64,000 bases of DNA from JALVIU01 sp964462295 (GCA_964462295.1 CAYWXH010000003.1:1-64000); one strand, 5' to 3'; positions 24,721 to 34,554 are shown, counted from the stretch's first letter. Made by a program: numbers and translations. The notes: a model not told the origin generated them from the letters alone.

Positions 24721-27700
24721 ATGAAAAAGAAAAAAATGATGACTGTAGATGGTAATACTGCTGCGGCTTATGTAGCTTATGCCTTTTCTGATGTGGCCAC
24801 TATTTACCCTATTACTCCTTCTTCCCCTATGGGAGAACTTGCAGACCAATGGGCAGCAGAGGGCAAAAAAAACATCTACGGAAATCCTGTTAAGGTCTCA
24901 GAATTACAATCTGAGGCAGGGGCATCAGGAGCTACCCACGGTGCTCTACAGGGGGGTGCCCTAGCTACTACTTTTACTGCATCCCAAGGTCTTCTTCTTA
25001 TGATTCCTAACATGAATAAGATCTCTGGTGAATTGTTGCCAGGGGTATTTCATGTAGCTGCACGTTCTGTTGCTACCCATGCACTTTCCATATTTGGGGA
25101 CCACTCTGATGTAATGCATACAAGGGCTACAGGATTTGCTATATTGGCATCAGGAAGCGTACAGGAGGTACATGACCTTGCTGCTGTTGCACATCTTTCT
25201 GCAGTGGAGGCAAGGGTACCATTTTTACATTTCTTCGATGGTTTTAGAACCTCACATGAGATTCAAAAGATAGAAGTATTAGAGTATGATGCATTTGCCG
25301 AAATGATAAATATGGACGCAGTTCGTGCATTTAAGAAAAGTGCACTCAATCCTGAAAGACCTATAACTAGGGGTACAGCGCAAAATCCTGATATATTTTT
25401 CCAAAATAGAGAGGCTGCGAATAAGTATTACGAAAAGGTTCCTTATATTGTAGAAGAAAATATGAGAAAGGTGGCAAAATATACAGGACGAACATACCAT
25501 TTATTTGATTATATTGGACCAAATGATGCAGAAAGAATAATTATAGCCATGGGTTCTGGTACAGAAGCTATAGAAAAGACCGTTGATTACCTAAATAAAC
25601 AAGGAGAAAAGGTAGGTCTTGTCAAGGTAAGGTTATTTAGGCCTTTCTCAGTAGAGCATTTCCTCTCTGCTATCCCATCTTCAGTAAAGGCTATAGCTGT
25701 TCTTGATAGAACAAAGGAACCAGGTTCTGCTGGCGAACCTCTATATGAGGATGTAAAATTTGCATTTTATGGAAGAGATGATGCCCCAATTATCGTTGGA
25801 GGAAGATATGGACTCTCATCTAAAGAATTTACCCCAGCAATGGTAAAGGCTATATTTGACAACCTAAAGGCAAAACAACCGAAAGACCATTTTACAATAG
25901 GAATAAAGGATGATGTAACTTTTACATCACTAGAGTATGATGATAGTTTTACTATACCAGACCCATCTGTTACAAGGTGTAAGTTCTGGGGATTTGGTTC
26001 AGATGGAACAGTAGGTGCAAGCAAAAATACCATTAAGATTATCGGTGATCATACAGATATGTATGTACAAGGATACTTTGTATATGATTCTAAAAAATCA
26101 GGTGGTGTTACAATATCACATTTAAGGTTTGGACCACAACCTATAAAAGACACCTACCTTATAAGACAGGCAGACTTTATAGCATGTCATAAACCTTCAT
26201 ATATTACTAAATATGATGTTTTGGAAGGGATGAAGCCAGAGGGTGGAATTTTCCTTTTGAATACTCAATGGCCAAAGGAAGAGCTACTTGAGAAACTTCC
26301 AAATAATATGAAGAGGACACTTGCTCAAAAAAAGGTAAAGTTCTATATAATAGATGCATATAAAATTGCAGAAGAATTAGGACTTGGAGAGAGAATAAAT
26401 ACAATAATGCAGTCTGCTTTCTTTAAGCTTACAAATATCATCCCTTATGAAGATGCATTGGTTTATATGAAAGATGCTGTAAAGAAGACCTATGCGAAAA
26501 AGGGAGAAGATGTCGTAAATATGAATATAAAGGCCATAGAAATGGGTGGAACAGAGGTAGAAGAGATTACTGTGCCCGAAGAGTGGGCAACCCTCCCAGA
26601 TGAACCAAAGGAGATAGATGAATCCAGGCCAGAATATGTAAGAGAGGTCGCAGATGTTATTAACTCTTTAAAGGGTGATACACTTCCTGTTTCAGTATTT
26701 GCACCAGATGGTACATTCCCAAATGGCCTTACGAAATATGAGAAAAGAGGAGTTGCAGTAAAGATACCAAAATGGAATGCAGAGAATTGTATACAGTGTA
26801 ATGAGTGTGCCCTTGTTTGTCCACATGCAGCCATTCGCCCATATCTTGCAACAGATGAAGAACTAAAGGGTGCACCAGAGGCGTTTAATACTATTAAACC
26901 CCTTAACAAACTCCTCAAAGATTATAATTTCCGTATCCAGGTAAGCCCCCTTGATTGTACAGGTTGCGGGAACTGCGCAGATGTATGTCCAGGAAAGAAG
27001 GGACAAAAGGCACTCGAGATGGTACCAATCGATGATATAAAGGATGTAGAGGCTATAAATTGGGAATTTGCAGAGAGCCTGCCTGATAGAAATCCCCTTG
27101 GAGATGGTAACTTTACGGCTGCCATGTTTAACAGACCCTTATTTGAGTTCTCAGGTGCATGTGCAGGGTGTGGAGAGACTCCATACATTAAGCTTGCCAC
27201 ACAACTCTTTGGGGATAGGATGATTATTGCAAATGCTACAGGTTGTTCCTCTATTTATGGTGGTACAGCCCCATCTACACCGTATTGTATGAACAAAGAG
27301 GGGAAAGGTCCTGCATGGGCAAATTCTCTCTTTGAGGATAATGCAGAATACGGCTATGGTATAGCACTTGGTGTAAGAACTACCAGAGAAAATATGGTAG
27401 CACTTATGAAAGAGGCTATCTCTTTAGGAGTAAGTGATAAGATAAGAGAGCTCTTTACAGCCTGGATAGATAATATGGAAGATCCTATAAAAACAAAAGA
27501 GCTTGATAAAGAGCTAAGAGAAGTATTACCACCTGCAATAGAGAGCTCAAAAGGAAGACTAAAGGAAATATTTAAGAAACTATACGACAATAGAGAGTAC
27601 TTCATAAAGAAATCCATCTGGATTATTGGTGGAGACGGATGGGCATATGATATAGGTTATGGTGGATTGGATCATGTGCTTGCATCTGGAGAAGATGTAA

Positions 27701-28263
27701 ATGTTTTGGTATTAGATACAGAGGTATATTCTAACACAGGAGGCCAGGCATCTAAGGCTACACAGACAGGTGCAATGGCAAAGTTTGCAGCAGCAGGGAA
27801 ATACATAAAGAAAAAAGAGCTCGGCCTTATGGCAATGACATATGGTTATGTCTATGTGGCCCAAGTAGCACTTGGTGCAAATTTTGCTCAGACCTTTAAG
27901 GCATTTAAAGAGGCAGAATCTTATAAGGGTCCATCCATTATAATAGCATATTCTCCATGTATTGCACATGGTATAAAGAAAGGTATGTTCTCTATTCGTG
28001 AAGAGAAAGAGGCAGTAGATTGTGGTTATTGGCCAATCTATAGATATGATCCAAGATTAAGAGAAGAAGGTAAAAATCCGTTCCGTCTTGATGGGCCAAA
28101 AGAGTTAAATGGCAAGTTAGTAGACTTTATGAATGGGGAAGTAAGATTTGCAGGTCTTAAGACCCTCTTCCCAGATAGGGCAGATATGCTCTTTAAGAAG
28201 GCAGAAAAAGATGTGCAAGAACGATTTGAGAGATTAAAGAGATTTGCAGAACACGGATTTTAA
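24721..28263 (+). CDS. nifJ: Pyruvate:ferredoxin oxidoreductase, single-chain
   Basis: Oxidises pyruvate to acetyl-CoA and CO2, reducing ferredoxin; the central energy step of anaerobic fermentation. 1180 residues, the usual single-chain length. From the N-terminus: pyrimidine-binding domain (YPITPSSPMGELAD), CoA-binding and swivel domains, a two-cluster ferredoxin domain (CIQCNECALVCP and CTGCGNCADVCPG, near 690 and 747), then the TPP domain with CAGCGETPY, ATGCSS and GGDGWAYDIGYGG near 975. A C-terminal cysteine (YSPCIAHGIKKG) fits the plug region. It is transcribed alone between a strong promoter and a perfect terminator, as expected of a highly expressed gene. Confidence 0.97.
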   Translation: MKKKKMMTVDGNTAAAYVAYAFSDVATIYPITPSSPMGELADQWAAEGKKNIYGNPVKVSELQSEAGASGATHGALQGGALATTFTASQGLLLMIPNMNKISGELLPGVFHVAARSVATHALSIFGDHSDVMHTRATGFAILASGSVQEVHDLAAVAHLSAVEARVPFLHFFDGFRTSHEIQKIEVLEYDAFAEMINMDAVRAFKKSALNPERPITRGTAQNPDIFFQNREAANKYYEKVPYIVEENMRKVAKYTGRTYHLFDYIGPNDAERIIIAMGSGTEAIEKTVDYLNKQGEKVGLVKVRLFRPFSVEHFLSAIPSSVKAIAVLDRTKEPGSAGEPLYEDVKFAFYGRDDAPIIVGGRYGLSSKEFTPAMVKAIFDNLKAKQPKDHFTIGIKDDVTFTSLEYDDSFTIPDPSVTRCKFWGFGSDGTVGASKNTIKIIGDHTDMYVQGYFVYDSKKSGGVTISHLRFGPQPIKDTYLIRQADFIACHKPSYITKYDVLEGMKPEGGIFLLNTQWPKEELLEKLPNNMKRTLAQKKVKFYIIDAYKIAEELGLGERINTIMQSAFFKLTNIIPYEDALVYMKDAVKKTYAKKGEDVVNMNIKAIEMGGTEVEEITVPEEWATLPDEPKEIDESRPEYVREVADVINSLKGDTLPVSVFAPDGTFPNGLTKYEKRGVAVKIPKWNAENCIQCNECALVCPHAAIRPYLATDEELKGAPEAFNTIKPLNKLLKDYNFRIQVSPLDCTGCGNCADVCPGKKGQKALEMVPIDDIKDVEAINWEFAESLPDRNPLGDGNFTAAMFNRPLFEFSGACAGCGETPYIKLATQLFGDRMIIANATGCSSIYGGTAPSTPYCMNKEGKGPAWANSLFEDNAEYGYGIALGVRTTRENMVALMKEAISLGVSDKIRELFTAWIDNMEDPIKTKELDKELREVLPPAIESSKGRLKEIFKKLYDNREYFIKKSIWIIGGDGWAYDIGYGGLDHVLASGEDVNVLVLDTEVYSNTGGQASKATQTGAMAKFAAAGKYIKKKELGLMAMTYGYVYVAQVALGANFAQTFKAFKEAESYKGPSIIIAYSPCIAHGIKKGMFSIREEKEAVDCGYWPIYRYDPRLREEGKNPFRLDGPKELNGKLVDFMNGEVRFAGLKTLFPDRADMLFKKAEKDVQERFERLKRFAEHGF

Positions 28264-28271
28264 TAAGAGAG

Positions 28272-28309
28272 AAAAAAGCCCTGACAGCATCTACTGTCAG
28301 GGCTTTTTT
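28272..28309 (+). terminator. Rho-independent terminator of the PFOR gene
   Basis: Arms 28272-28287 and 28294-28309 are exact complements with a six-base loop; the GC core is GCCCTGACAG and the stem ends in six T residues. It starts nine bases after the stop. It is the cleanest terminator in the window. Confidence 0.93.
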
Positions 28310-28326
28310 ATTTTGTCAAAAATTAT

Positions 28327-28355
28327 TTGCATAATTTGCATTATAAATGTATAAT
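28327..28355 (+). promoter_or_regulatory. Promoter downstream of PFOR
   Basis: TTGCAT (28327-28332), 17-base spacer, TATAAT (28350-28355); about 33 bases to the ATG at 28395, with AAAGGAAAGGAG in between. Confidence 0.7.
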
Positions 28356-28394
28356 ATAGAGTAAAAGTCGAAAGAAAAGGAAAGGAGTATATTT

Positions 28395-28964
28395 ATGTTT
28401 AAAAACAAATGGATGCTTTTTATCTACATTGCGATTATACTTATCTTTCTTCCTCAACTTATCTTTACATTTATGAACCGTCCGCAAAAGATAGAGGGAG
28501 ATACAGTAAGTAATGAGAAACTACATTTTTCTCTAACACTACCCAATGACAGTTGGCATTTTTCTAATTACAGGAAGGCAAAAGACGGTGTTCAAATAGA
28601 GATGACTCTAAAGGATAGAAAAAAAGATTTTCCTGTTATTGTAGTAGGGGTTGTAAAGCCCAAAAAACCTCTATCTGAAGAAGAGCTAAATAAGTTTTTT
28701 TTAAATGTTCCAAAACAAAAGACCTACAAAGAAGGCGGAAAGATGATCTCTGGTGTGAATGAAATTACATTTAAAGGAGTTCCAGCACAAGAGGCAGAAT
28801 ATGACCTTACATTAAAAAAGGGTGATAAGCATTTTAGACTTAAATTAATACTTATACAAAAAGATGGGATATATTATATAATAAGTTTTGCTGCCAATTT
28901 TGATGAATATGATAACCAATATAAAGATTTTGAAAAATTCGTAGAACTTTGGAAATTTATATAG
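28395..28964 (+). CDS. Membrane-anchored PsbP/DcrB-like protein
   Basis: A 189-residue protein with one N-terminal hydrophobic helix (about 7-28) and an outward soluble domain. The domain pattern, a short FSLTLPNDSWHFSN start, central KGVPAQEAEYDLT and final YYIISFAANFDEY, resembles the PsbP/DcrB-like fold of small lipoprotein-like proteins. There is no lipobox cysteine. Function is unknown. It has its own promoter and heads a run that includes a small ORF, AMMECR1 and a radical SAM enzyme. Confidence 0.7.
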   Translation: MFKNKWMLFIYIAIILIFLPQLIFTFMNRPQKIEGDTVSNEKLHFSLTLPNDSWHFSNYRKAKDGVQIEMTLKDRKKDFPVIVVGVVKPKKPLSEEELNKFFLNVPKQKTYKEGGKMISGVNEITFKGVPAQEAEYDLTLKKGDKHFRLKLILIQKDGIYYIISFAANFDEYDNQYKDFEKFVELWKFI

Positions 28965-28979
28965 AACCTAGGAGAAAAA

Positions 28980-29159
28980 ATGGGTAAGCATGAAGTTTCT
29001 AAGACTGTCTCAATTAAAATAAATGGAGAGGGTATAGAGGTAAATAAATTTGTGGGAGAGTTTTTAAAGGGTGCGATAAGGGGAATTTTAAAAAGTTTAA
29101 AGGGAATACCTAAAGAATTAAAAAAGGTAGAGATTATTATAGAAGATGATAAGGGGTGA
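28980..29159 (+). CDS. Small 59-residue protein, unknown
   Basis: ATG 28980 opens 59 codons to TGA 29157. Translation starts MGKHEVSKTVSIKINGEG and ends EIIIEDDKG; it has two short beta stretches around a basic, glycine-containing amphipathic helix (EFLKGAIRGILKSLKGIPKE). AGGAG precedes the ATG by five bases. It starts 15 bases after the previous stop and its AAGGGGTGA end supplies the ribosome site of the next gene. I do not recognise the family, but spacing, ribosome site and amino-acid use look like a real gene. Confidence 0.7.
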   Translation: MGKHEVSKTVSIKINGEGIEVNKFVGEFLKGAIRGILKSLKGIPKELKKVEIIIEDDKG

Positions 29160-29165
29160 TTGTAT

Positions 29166-29681
29166 ATGGAAAAGAGTCCTCATGCACATCTTGCAAGATT
29201 AACCATTGAGAAATATATAAGAAATGGTCAAATAATAGATGTTCCTCCAGATACACCTAGTGAGCTTTTAGAAAAAAGGGCAGGTGTATTTGTAACTCTT
29301 CATAAACATGGAAGATTGAGGGGATGTATAGGCACTTTTATGCCTACCCAGGAAAATATTGCCAAAGAGATAATAAGAAACGCTATAGCAGCGGCTACAG
29401 AAGATCCACGTTTTCCCCCTGTAGAAGAAGAAGAGCTACCTGAGATTGAAATATCTGTAGATGTGCTTTCTGAGCCAGAAGAGGTAGAAGATATAGAGGA
29501 ACTTGATCCTAAAAAGTATGGCATTATAGTGGAAAGTGGTTTTAAAAGAGGACTCTTGTTGCCCGACATAGAAGGTGTAGATACGGTAGAAGAACAAATA
29601 GAGATTACAAAGAGAAAAGCCGGAATTTATCCAGGTGAACCTATTAAGATATACAAATTTACTGTAAAGAGGTATCATTAA
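29166..29681 (+). CDS. amrA: AMMECR1-domain protein (AmmeMemoRadiSam protein A)
   Basis: A 171-residue AMMECR1-domain protein. The family hallmark [19 protein letters not shown] is at about 41-59, followed by [10 protein letters not shown] and the acidic [13 protein letters not shown] strand. It belongs to the AmmeMemoRadiSam set, of unknown reaction, and its radical SAM partner follows two bases later. ATG 29166 is chosen with AAGGGG nine bases upstream; the TTG at 29160 is less likely. The Memo-domain member is not adjacent. Confidence 0.9.
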   Translation: MEKSPHAHLARLTIEKYIRNGQIIDVPPDTPSELLEKRAGVFVTLHKHGRLRGCIGTFMPTQENIAKEIIRNAIAAATEDPRFPPVEEEELPEIEISVDVLSEPEEVEDIEELDPKKYGIIVESGFKRGLLLPDIEGVDTVEEQIEITKRKAGIYPGEPIKIYKFTVKRYH

Positions 29682-29683
29682 GT

Positions 29684-30703
29684 ATGATGAAGGAGGCCTT
29701 GTTTTATACCTCACATGATAGGGGTGTGAGGTGTCTTTTGTGCCCTAAGGGGTGTTTGATTGATGATGGTAAAAGGGGTGATTGCAGGGTTAGATTAAAC
29801 AACAAAGGGATTTTATATACACTAAACTATGGCAAGGTGACCGCACTTTCCTATGATCCTATAGAAAAGAAACCCCTTTATCACTTTCTGCCAGGTAGTT
29901 ATATATTCTCTATAGGGACATTTGGATGTAATTTTTCATGTCCTTTTTGCCAAAACTGGGAAATATCTCAGGCTACAGAGGTAGATATACCTTCAAAAGA
30001 TATCTCTTTAGAAGACCTTATCTTATACGGAAAAAAATATGGTTCTGTAGGTGTGGCATTTACATACAATGAACCTACTATTTGGTATGAGTTTATAAGA
30101 GATAGTGCACCGCTAATTAAACAAAATGGGTTAAAAGTAGTTTTGGTGACAAACGGGTATATAAATCCCCTTCCTCAGAGAGAACTTCTGCCTTATGTGG
30201 ATGCTATGAATATAGACCTTAAGGCCTTTAGTGATGAATTTTATGTAAAATATACAGGTGGACATTTATTACCCGTGTTAAGGGCTATAGAACAGGCACA
30301 TGATAGAGGGATTCATGTAGAGATTACAAATCTTATTATTACAGGACTAAATGATAGTAAAGAAGATATAAGTGCCCTTGTGGATTGGGTTTATCAACTT
30401 GATCCCAAAATTCCTTTACATTTTTCCCGATATTTTCCTGCCTATAAGATGAACCGTCCACCTACTTCTTTAGCTACTATAGAAATGGCTTACAATATGG
30501 CACGAGAAAGGCTTTACTATGTATATATGGGAAATGTCTTAAACCCAGAGGGGAATACTACCTATTGTAAAAATTGTGGTAAGCCTATTATTGAAAGAAG
30601 GGGCTATGAAATCACTTCATATAATATAGATGGTGATAGATGTAAATTCTGTGGTGAAAGGGTAGATGGAGTGTTTGAAGTAAACAGAGATTTAGAGGAG
30701 TAA
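29684..30703 (+). CDS. amrS: AmmeMemoRadiSam radical SAM enzyme
   Basis: A 339-residue radical SAM enzyme of the AmmeMemoRadiSam/PflA-like group. An N-terminal Cys set (CLLCPKGC, then DCRVR) precedes the cluster motif CNFSCPFC (C84, C88, C91 approximately). FTYNEPTIW is a strong family motif, as is DAMNIDLKAF. A C-terminal rubredoxin-like zinc knot uses CKNCGKP and CKFCGERV. It probably acts with the AMMECR1 protein encoded just before it; its substrate is unknown. It is followed two bases later by mreB. Confidence 0.92.
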   Translation: MMKEALFYTSHDRGVRCLLCPKGCLIDDGKRGDCRVRLNNKGILYTLNYGKVTALSYDPIEKKPLYHFLPGSYIFSIGTFGCNFSCPFCQNWEISQATEVDIPSKDISLEDLILYGKKYGSVGVAFTYNEPTIWYEFIRDSAPLIKQNGLKVVLVTNGYINPLPQRELLPYVDAMNIDLKAFSDEFYVKYTGGHLLPVLRAIEQAHDRGIHVEITNLIITGLNDSKEDISALVDWVYQLDPKIPLHFSRYFPAYKMNRPPTSLATIEMAYNMARERLYYVYMGNVLNPEGNTTYCKNCGKPIIERRGYEITSYNIDGDRCKFCGERVDGVFEVNRDLEE

Positions 30704-30705
30704 AG

Positions 30706-31722
30706 ATGGGGATACCAATTTTTAAAAAAAGAGTAGGTATAGACCTTGGAACTGCGTATACTTTGATTTATTTAAAGGGAAAGGGTATCATCTTAAATGA
30801 GCCTTCTGTGATAAGTGTCTACAAAGACTCTAAACAAGTTATAGAGGTAGGACGAAGGGCAAAAAGGATGTTGGGAAGGGCCCCTTACTATATAGATGTG
30901 GTAAGACCTCTTAGGTATGGTGTAATCTCTGAACTTGAGTATGCCATCCTTATGCTCAAGGAATTTTTGGAAATTGTTGATGTAAAACCGGGATTTTTTA
31001 CGGGATTAGAGACAATAGTTTGTGTCCCCTCTGCAGTAAGTACGGTTGATAAAAGGGCGGTACTTGAGCTTTCATATAGATTAGGGGCAAAAAGGGCATA
31101 CCTTATTTCAGAACCAATAGCAGCTGCCATTGGTGCAGGTATGAATATTTTTGAATCTATAGGGAGTTTTATAATAGATATTGGTGGAGGTACAAGTGAA
31201 TCTGCTATTATATCCCTAGGAGGACTTGTAGAAAATGAAATTACCTCTGTAGCAGGGGACAGGATGAATGAAGAAGTCATAAGATTGTTTAAAAATAAGT
31301 ACAAAATTCTTATAGGAGAACAAATGGCAGAGGCTATAAAGGTAAACCTTGGTATAATAGATGATCCTGATGAGAGGTATTATGCAAAGGGAAGAGACCT
31401 TGTTACAGGTCTCCCCACAGCGCAAGAGATAAGCGCAGGGGAGTTACGGGAGGCCTTAACACCTTTAATAGATGAAATCATAAGGGTTTTGAGAGAAACC
31501 CTTATGAAGGCCAATCCTGAAATCCATAGTGATATAATGGAGAGGGGATTGGTTTTGTCAGGAGGAGGTGCACTTATAAAAGGATTAGATACATATATAA
31601 GGGATAAATTGGAAATTCCTGTTATCTTTGCCCCTCAACCCCTTTACTCTGTTATAAATGGTATAGCAGAGGTATTTAAAAACCCTAATAAATACGCAGA
31701 TGTACTGATTAAGATGGAATAG
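30706..31722 (+). CDS. mreB: Rod-shape protein MreB
   Basis: Bacterial actin, 338 residues, which polymerises under the membrane and guides cell-wall synthesis. Phosphate-1 motif GIDLGTAYTLIY at 11-22, phosphate-2 FIIDIGGGTSESAII near 155-169, adenosine motif LVLSGGGALIKGLD near 283-296. It is followed six bases after its stop by mreC, the usual order; mreD is missing and an M16 protease follows instead. So the cell is expected to be rod-shaped. Confidence 0.95.
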   Translation: MGIPIFKKRVGIDLGTAYTLIYLKGKGIILNEPSVISVYKDSKQVIEVGRRAKRMLGRAPYYIDVVRPLRYGVISELEYAILMLKEFLEIVDVKPGFFTGLETIVCVPSAVSTVDKRAVLELSYRLGAKRAYLISEPIAAAIGAGMNIFESIGSFIIDIGGGTSESAIISLGGLVENEITSVAGDRMNEEVIRLFKNKYKILIGEQMAEAIKVNLGIIDDPDERYYAKGRDLVTGLPTAQEISAGELREALTPLIDEIIRVLRETLMKANPEIHSDIMERGLVLSGGGALIKGLDTYIRDKLEIPVIFAPQPLYSVINGIAEVFKNPNKYADVLIKME

Positions 31723-31728
31723 GAAGAT

Positions 31729-32556
31729 ATGTTTTATAGACAAAAAAGGAATAATAAATATCTATATCTATTTCTTGCTATAGTATTTTTTTCATTAATT
31801 TTAATTACTGTTACATATAAGTTTTCTATAGATCAGTATAGATTTTCTTATCCATTTTCCCGCATATTTTCAGAGGTATCCATCTTTTTTCAATCTCTTT
31901 ATAAAAATGTAGTAAACTATATCTCAATATTTACTGAATATAAAAAGATAAAGGTTCAAAATCAAGAATTGAAAAAAAGCTTATCTATCTTGATAAATGA
32001 GAACAATCAACTTAGGGAAAAGCTCTCATACTATAAAAGATGGAATAAGATGCTAAAATACAAGGAACACTCTTCTTTTAAGCTTATTCCGGCAAATGTA
32101 GTAGGAAGGGAACCTTCTGCCTGGTTTCAGTATATATTTATAGATAAAGGGAAAAAAGATGGAATAAAAAAGGACATGGTAGTAATTACCTATTTAGGTC
32201 TTGTGGGAAAAATAAAGGCAGTAGGCCCGAGAACATCAAAAGTTATGCTTATCCTTGATGCAAAAAGTTCTTTGGGAGGGATGATCCAAAGAACGAGAGA
32301 TATAGGTGTTATAGAGGGTTTAGGTAAGGAATACTTGAGAATGATATATATAAATAATTTGGCAAATATATATAAAGGTGATATAGTTATTACCTCTGGT
32401 CTTGGAGGTATTTATCCAAAGGGTATAGCAGTGGGATATGTTTTTCGGATAGAAAAAGAGCTTGACAAGTTATACCAAAAGGTTTATATTACCCCTCGAG
32501 TGGATTTTATGCATCTTGAAGAGGTATTTATAATTAAGGGTAAGGAGGAAAAATGA
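31729..32556 (+). CDS. mreC: Rod-shape protein MreC
   Basis: A 275-residue single-pass membrane protein: N-terminal helix about 12-30, a coiled coil at about 60-105 (KKIKVQNQELKKSLSILINE), then the two-barrel periplasmic domain with VGREPSAWFQYIFIDKGKKD and GDIVITSGLGGIYPKGIAVG. It links MreB to the peptidoglycan synthases. Short linker and length are typical. The stop overlaps the ATG of the protease gene by four bases, so the two are translationally coupled. Confidence 0.93.
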   Translation: MFYRQKRNNKYLYLFLAIVFFSLILITVTYKFSIDQYRFSYPFSRIFSEVSIFFQSLYKNVVNYISIFTEYKKIKVQNQELKKSLSILINENNQLREKLSYYKRWNKMLKYKEHSSFKLIPANVVGREPSAWFQYIFIDKGKKDGIKKDMVVITYLGLVGKIKAVGPRTSKVMLILDAKSSLGGMIQRTRDIGVIEGLGKEYLRMIYINNLANIYKGDIVITSGLGGIYPKGIAVGYVFRIEKELDKLYQKVYITPRVDFMHLEEVFIIKGKEEK

Positions 32557-33821
32557 TAGTATTCAAAACTGTGGATGATAAACTTAAAGTGGTAGCAAAA
32601 GAGATGTCCCATGTGGAGTCTGTATCTGTAATTGTTTGGATAAAAACAGGGTCAAGGTATGAACCTAAGGAGCTAAACGGTATTTCTCATTTAATAGAAC
32701 ATATGGTATTTAAGGGTTCAAAAAAGAGAGATAATGCCCTTAAAATCTCCCTTGCTATAGAAGAGATAGGGGGAAAGATAAATGCCTTTACATCAGAAGA
32801 ATACACTGGTTTTTATGTAAAGGTACCGGCAAATTACTTATCTTTAGGGTTAGATGTCTTATCTGATATGATATTTAATCCTTTGTTAAGAGAAGAAGAC
32901 CTTGTAAAAGAAAAAAAGGTAGTAATGGAAGAGATAAAGAGATATTATGATATACCTGAAGAGTGGGTAGAGACTCTACTTACAAAGGCTGTTTGGGGAG
33001 ATCATCCATTGGGAAGAGATATATTAGGTACCATAGAATCAGTCTCAGGTATAACCAAAAAGGATATAGAGGATTTTATGAAGAAGTACTATGCCCCTTA
33101 CAATATTACACTGAGTATAGCAGGTAAGATTTCCTTTGAGGAGATATTTAAATTATCAAAGGACTATTTTCTTATAGATAGGGATGGTGTGCCATCTAAT
33201 TTTTTAAAGGCAGATGATAAGATTCAAGGTGATAAGTTTATAATAGAACATAGGAAGATAAATCAGACCCATCTTTCTATGGCATTTTTGTCTTTTCCTC
33301 GTGGGGATAAGAAAAGATACGCCCTATCCCTTATGAGTATAATCCTAGGTTCAGGAATGAGTTCGAGACTCTTCCAGAGATTGAGAGAAGAAAAGGGATT
33401 AGTTTATGATATCTCTACTTATCCTGTCTATTTTACAGATACGGGGATCTTTAAAATCGGAGCAGGAATAGATCCTAAAAGGACTAAAGAGGCTATATAT
33501 GCTATACAGGAAGAGTTACAAAAAATGAAAGAATTCCACAATGAGAAGGAGCTTAGAAAGGCAAAAGAATATTATAAAGGGAGTTTCCTTATAAGTCTTG
33601 AGGATTCGCTTACCCAATCTTCATTTGTAGGAAAGTGGACTATGTTAGAGGGAAATCCTCCAGATATATCAGAATTTATAGAGCAGACTGAAAGGGTTAC
33701 TACAGATGATGTAAGAGAACTTGCAAATACAATATTTACATATGAAAGAGAGGCCGCTTCAATAATTTTTCCTGAGGATCTACATCTTGACCACAAGGAG
33801 TTGTTCTTTAAAGACCTATGA
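32553..33821 (+). CDS. M16-family zinc protease
   Basis: A 422-residue processing-peptidase-type metalloprotease (pitrilysin clan). The inverted zinc motif HLIEH is at 46-50, with the third ligand expected among EEIKRYYD near 127-134. The second, non-catalytic half follows, including SRLFQRLREEKGLVY near 270. It has no signal peptide, so it is probably cytosolic, degrading peptides. Cluster with mreBC and DUF951 looks conserved in spirit, but I cannot infer a joint function. Its TGA overlaps the next ATG. Confidence 0.92.
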   Translation: MIVFKTVDDKLKVVAKEMSHVESVSVIVWIKTGSRYEPKELNGISHLIEHMVFKGSKKRDNALKISLAIEEIGGKINAFTSEEYTGFYVKVPANYLSLGLDVLSDMIFNPLLREEDLVKEKKVVMEEIKRYYDIPEEWVETLLTKAVWGDHPLGRDILGTIESVSGITKKDIEDFMKKYYAPYNITLSIAGKISFEEIFKLSKDYFLIDRDGVPSNFLKADDKIQGDKFIIEHRKINQTHLSMAFLSFPRGDKKRYALSLMSIILGSGMSSRLFQRLREEKGLVYDISTYPVYFTDTGIFKIGAGIDPKRTKEAIYAIQEELQKMKEFHNEKELRKAKEYYKGSFLISLEDSLTQSSFVGKWTMLEGNPPDISEFIEQTERVTTDDVRELANTIFTYEREAASIIFPEDLHLDHKELFFKDL

Positions 33822-34027
33822 TAAAAGGGAAAGAGGCCATAATAGGGCTTAGAGAAAATGATATATTGAAATTGAGAAAACCTCATCCATGTGGTAGTCA
33901 TTATTTTTTAGTAAAAAAACCCGGTATTAATGTATCACTTATGTGTATAAAGTGTGGTGGTAGAATTAAAATACCACGGGTAAAATTAGAATATGCACTT
34001 ATAGGTGTAATTAAGGCAGATTATTGA
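33818..34027 (+). CDS. DUF951 small zinc-ribbon-like protein
   Basis: A 69-residue protein with the DUF951 signature LRKPHPCGSHYF followed by MCIKCGGRIKIPRVK; the three cysteines C25, C43, C46 and a nearby histidine could bind zinc. The family, common in Firmicutes and relatives, has no known function. The final TGA region contains the -35 box of the promoter for the next gene. Confidence 0.85.
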   Translation: MIKGKEAIIGLRENDILKLRKPHPCGSHYFLVKKPGINVSLMCIKCGGRIKIPRVKLEYALIGVIKADY

Positions 34028-34052
34028 ATTTTTCTTCAAATTATGGTAAAAT
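34024..34052 (+). promoter_or_regulatory. Promoter of the bifunctional-nuclease gene
   Basis: TTGAAT (34024-34029), 17-base spacer, TAAAAT (34047-34052). The -35 box overlaps the stop codon of the DUF951 gene. A TGGAGGGG ribosome site lies before the ATG at 34074. Confidence 0.65.
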
Positions 34053-34073
34053 TAAAAAAAATGGAGGGGTTTT

Positions 34074-34550
34074 ATGACACCTGTAAAGGTGTTTAACTTG
34101 GTAATTGATCAAGAAAGTGAGCAGTATATTGTAGTCCTTGAAGAAGAGGATGGCCCGAGACTGCTTCTTATTTGGATAGGAGCCTATGAGGCTCGTGCTA
34201 TAGCATTAGGGCTTCAGGGATTAAAATTTGAAAGACCCCTTACCCATGACCTACTTATAAGTATACTTAAAAATTTTGGTATTAAGGTACTTGATGTAGT
34301 TATATCAGACTTAAAGGAAAACACATACTATGCGTATATAAACATGATACAGGGAAATTACAGAGTGAAGATAGATTCGAGACCAAGTGATGCTATAGCA
34401 TTGGCTGTAAATTTGGGTGTTCCTATATATGTAGGTGATGAAGTTTGGAAAAGGGGAAGTGTTATCTTAAAACCTATTACAGATGAAGAAGAGGAAGAAT
34501 TTCGCAAGAAACTTGAAAACATAAGGCCTGAAGATTTTATGGATCTTTGA
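34074..34550 (+). CDS. Bifunctional nuclease (BFN/DUF151) domain protein
   Basis: A 158-residue protein almost entirely made of a BFN (DUF151) domain: LLIWIGAYEARAIALGLQG at about 30-48, PLTHDLLISIL, and the C-terminal signature DSRPSDAIALAV near 102-113. A plant homologue was reported to have DNase and RNase activity; in bacteria the role is not settled. The tail is acidic. It has its own promoter and is followed by smpB 39 bases later. Confidence 0.88.
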   Translation: MTPVKVFNLVIDQESEQYIVVLEEEDGPRLLLIWIGAYEARAIALGLQGLKFERPLTHDLLISILKNFGIKVLDVVISDLKENTYYAYINMIQGNYRVKIDSRPSDAIALAVNLGVPIYVGDEVWKRGSVILKPITDEEEEEFRKKLENIRPEDFMDL

Positions 34551-34554
34551 TAAA

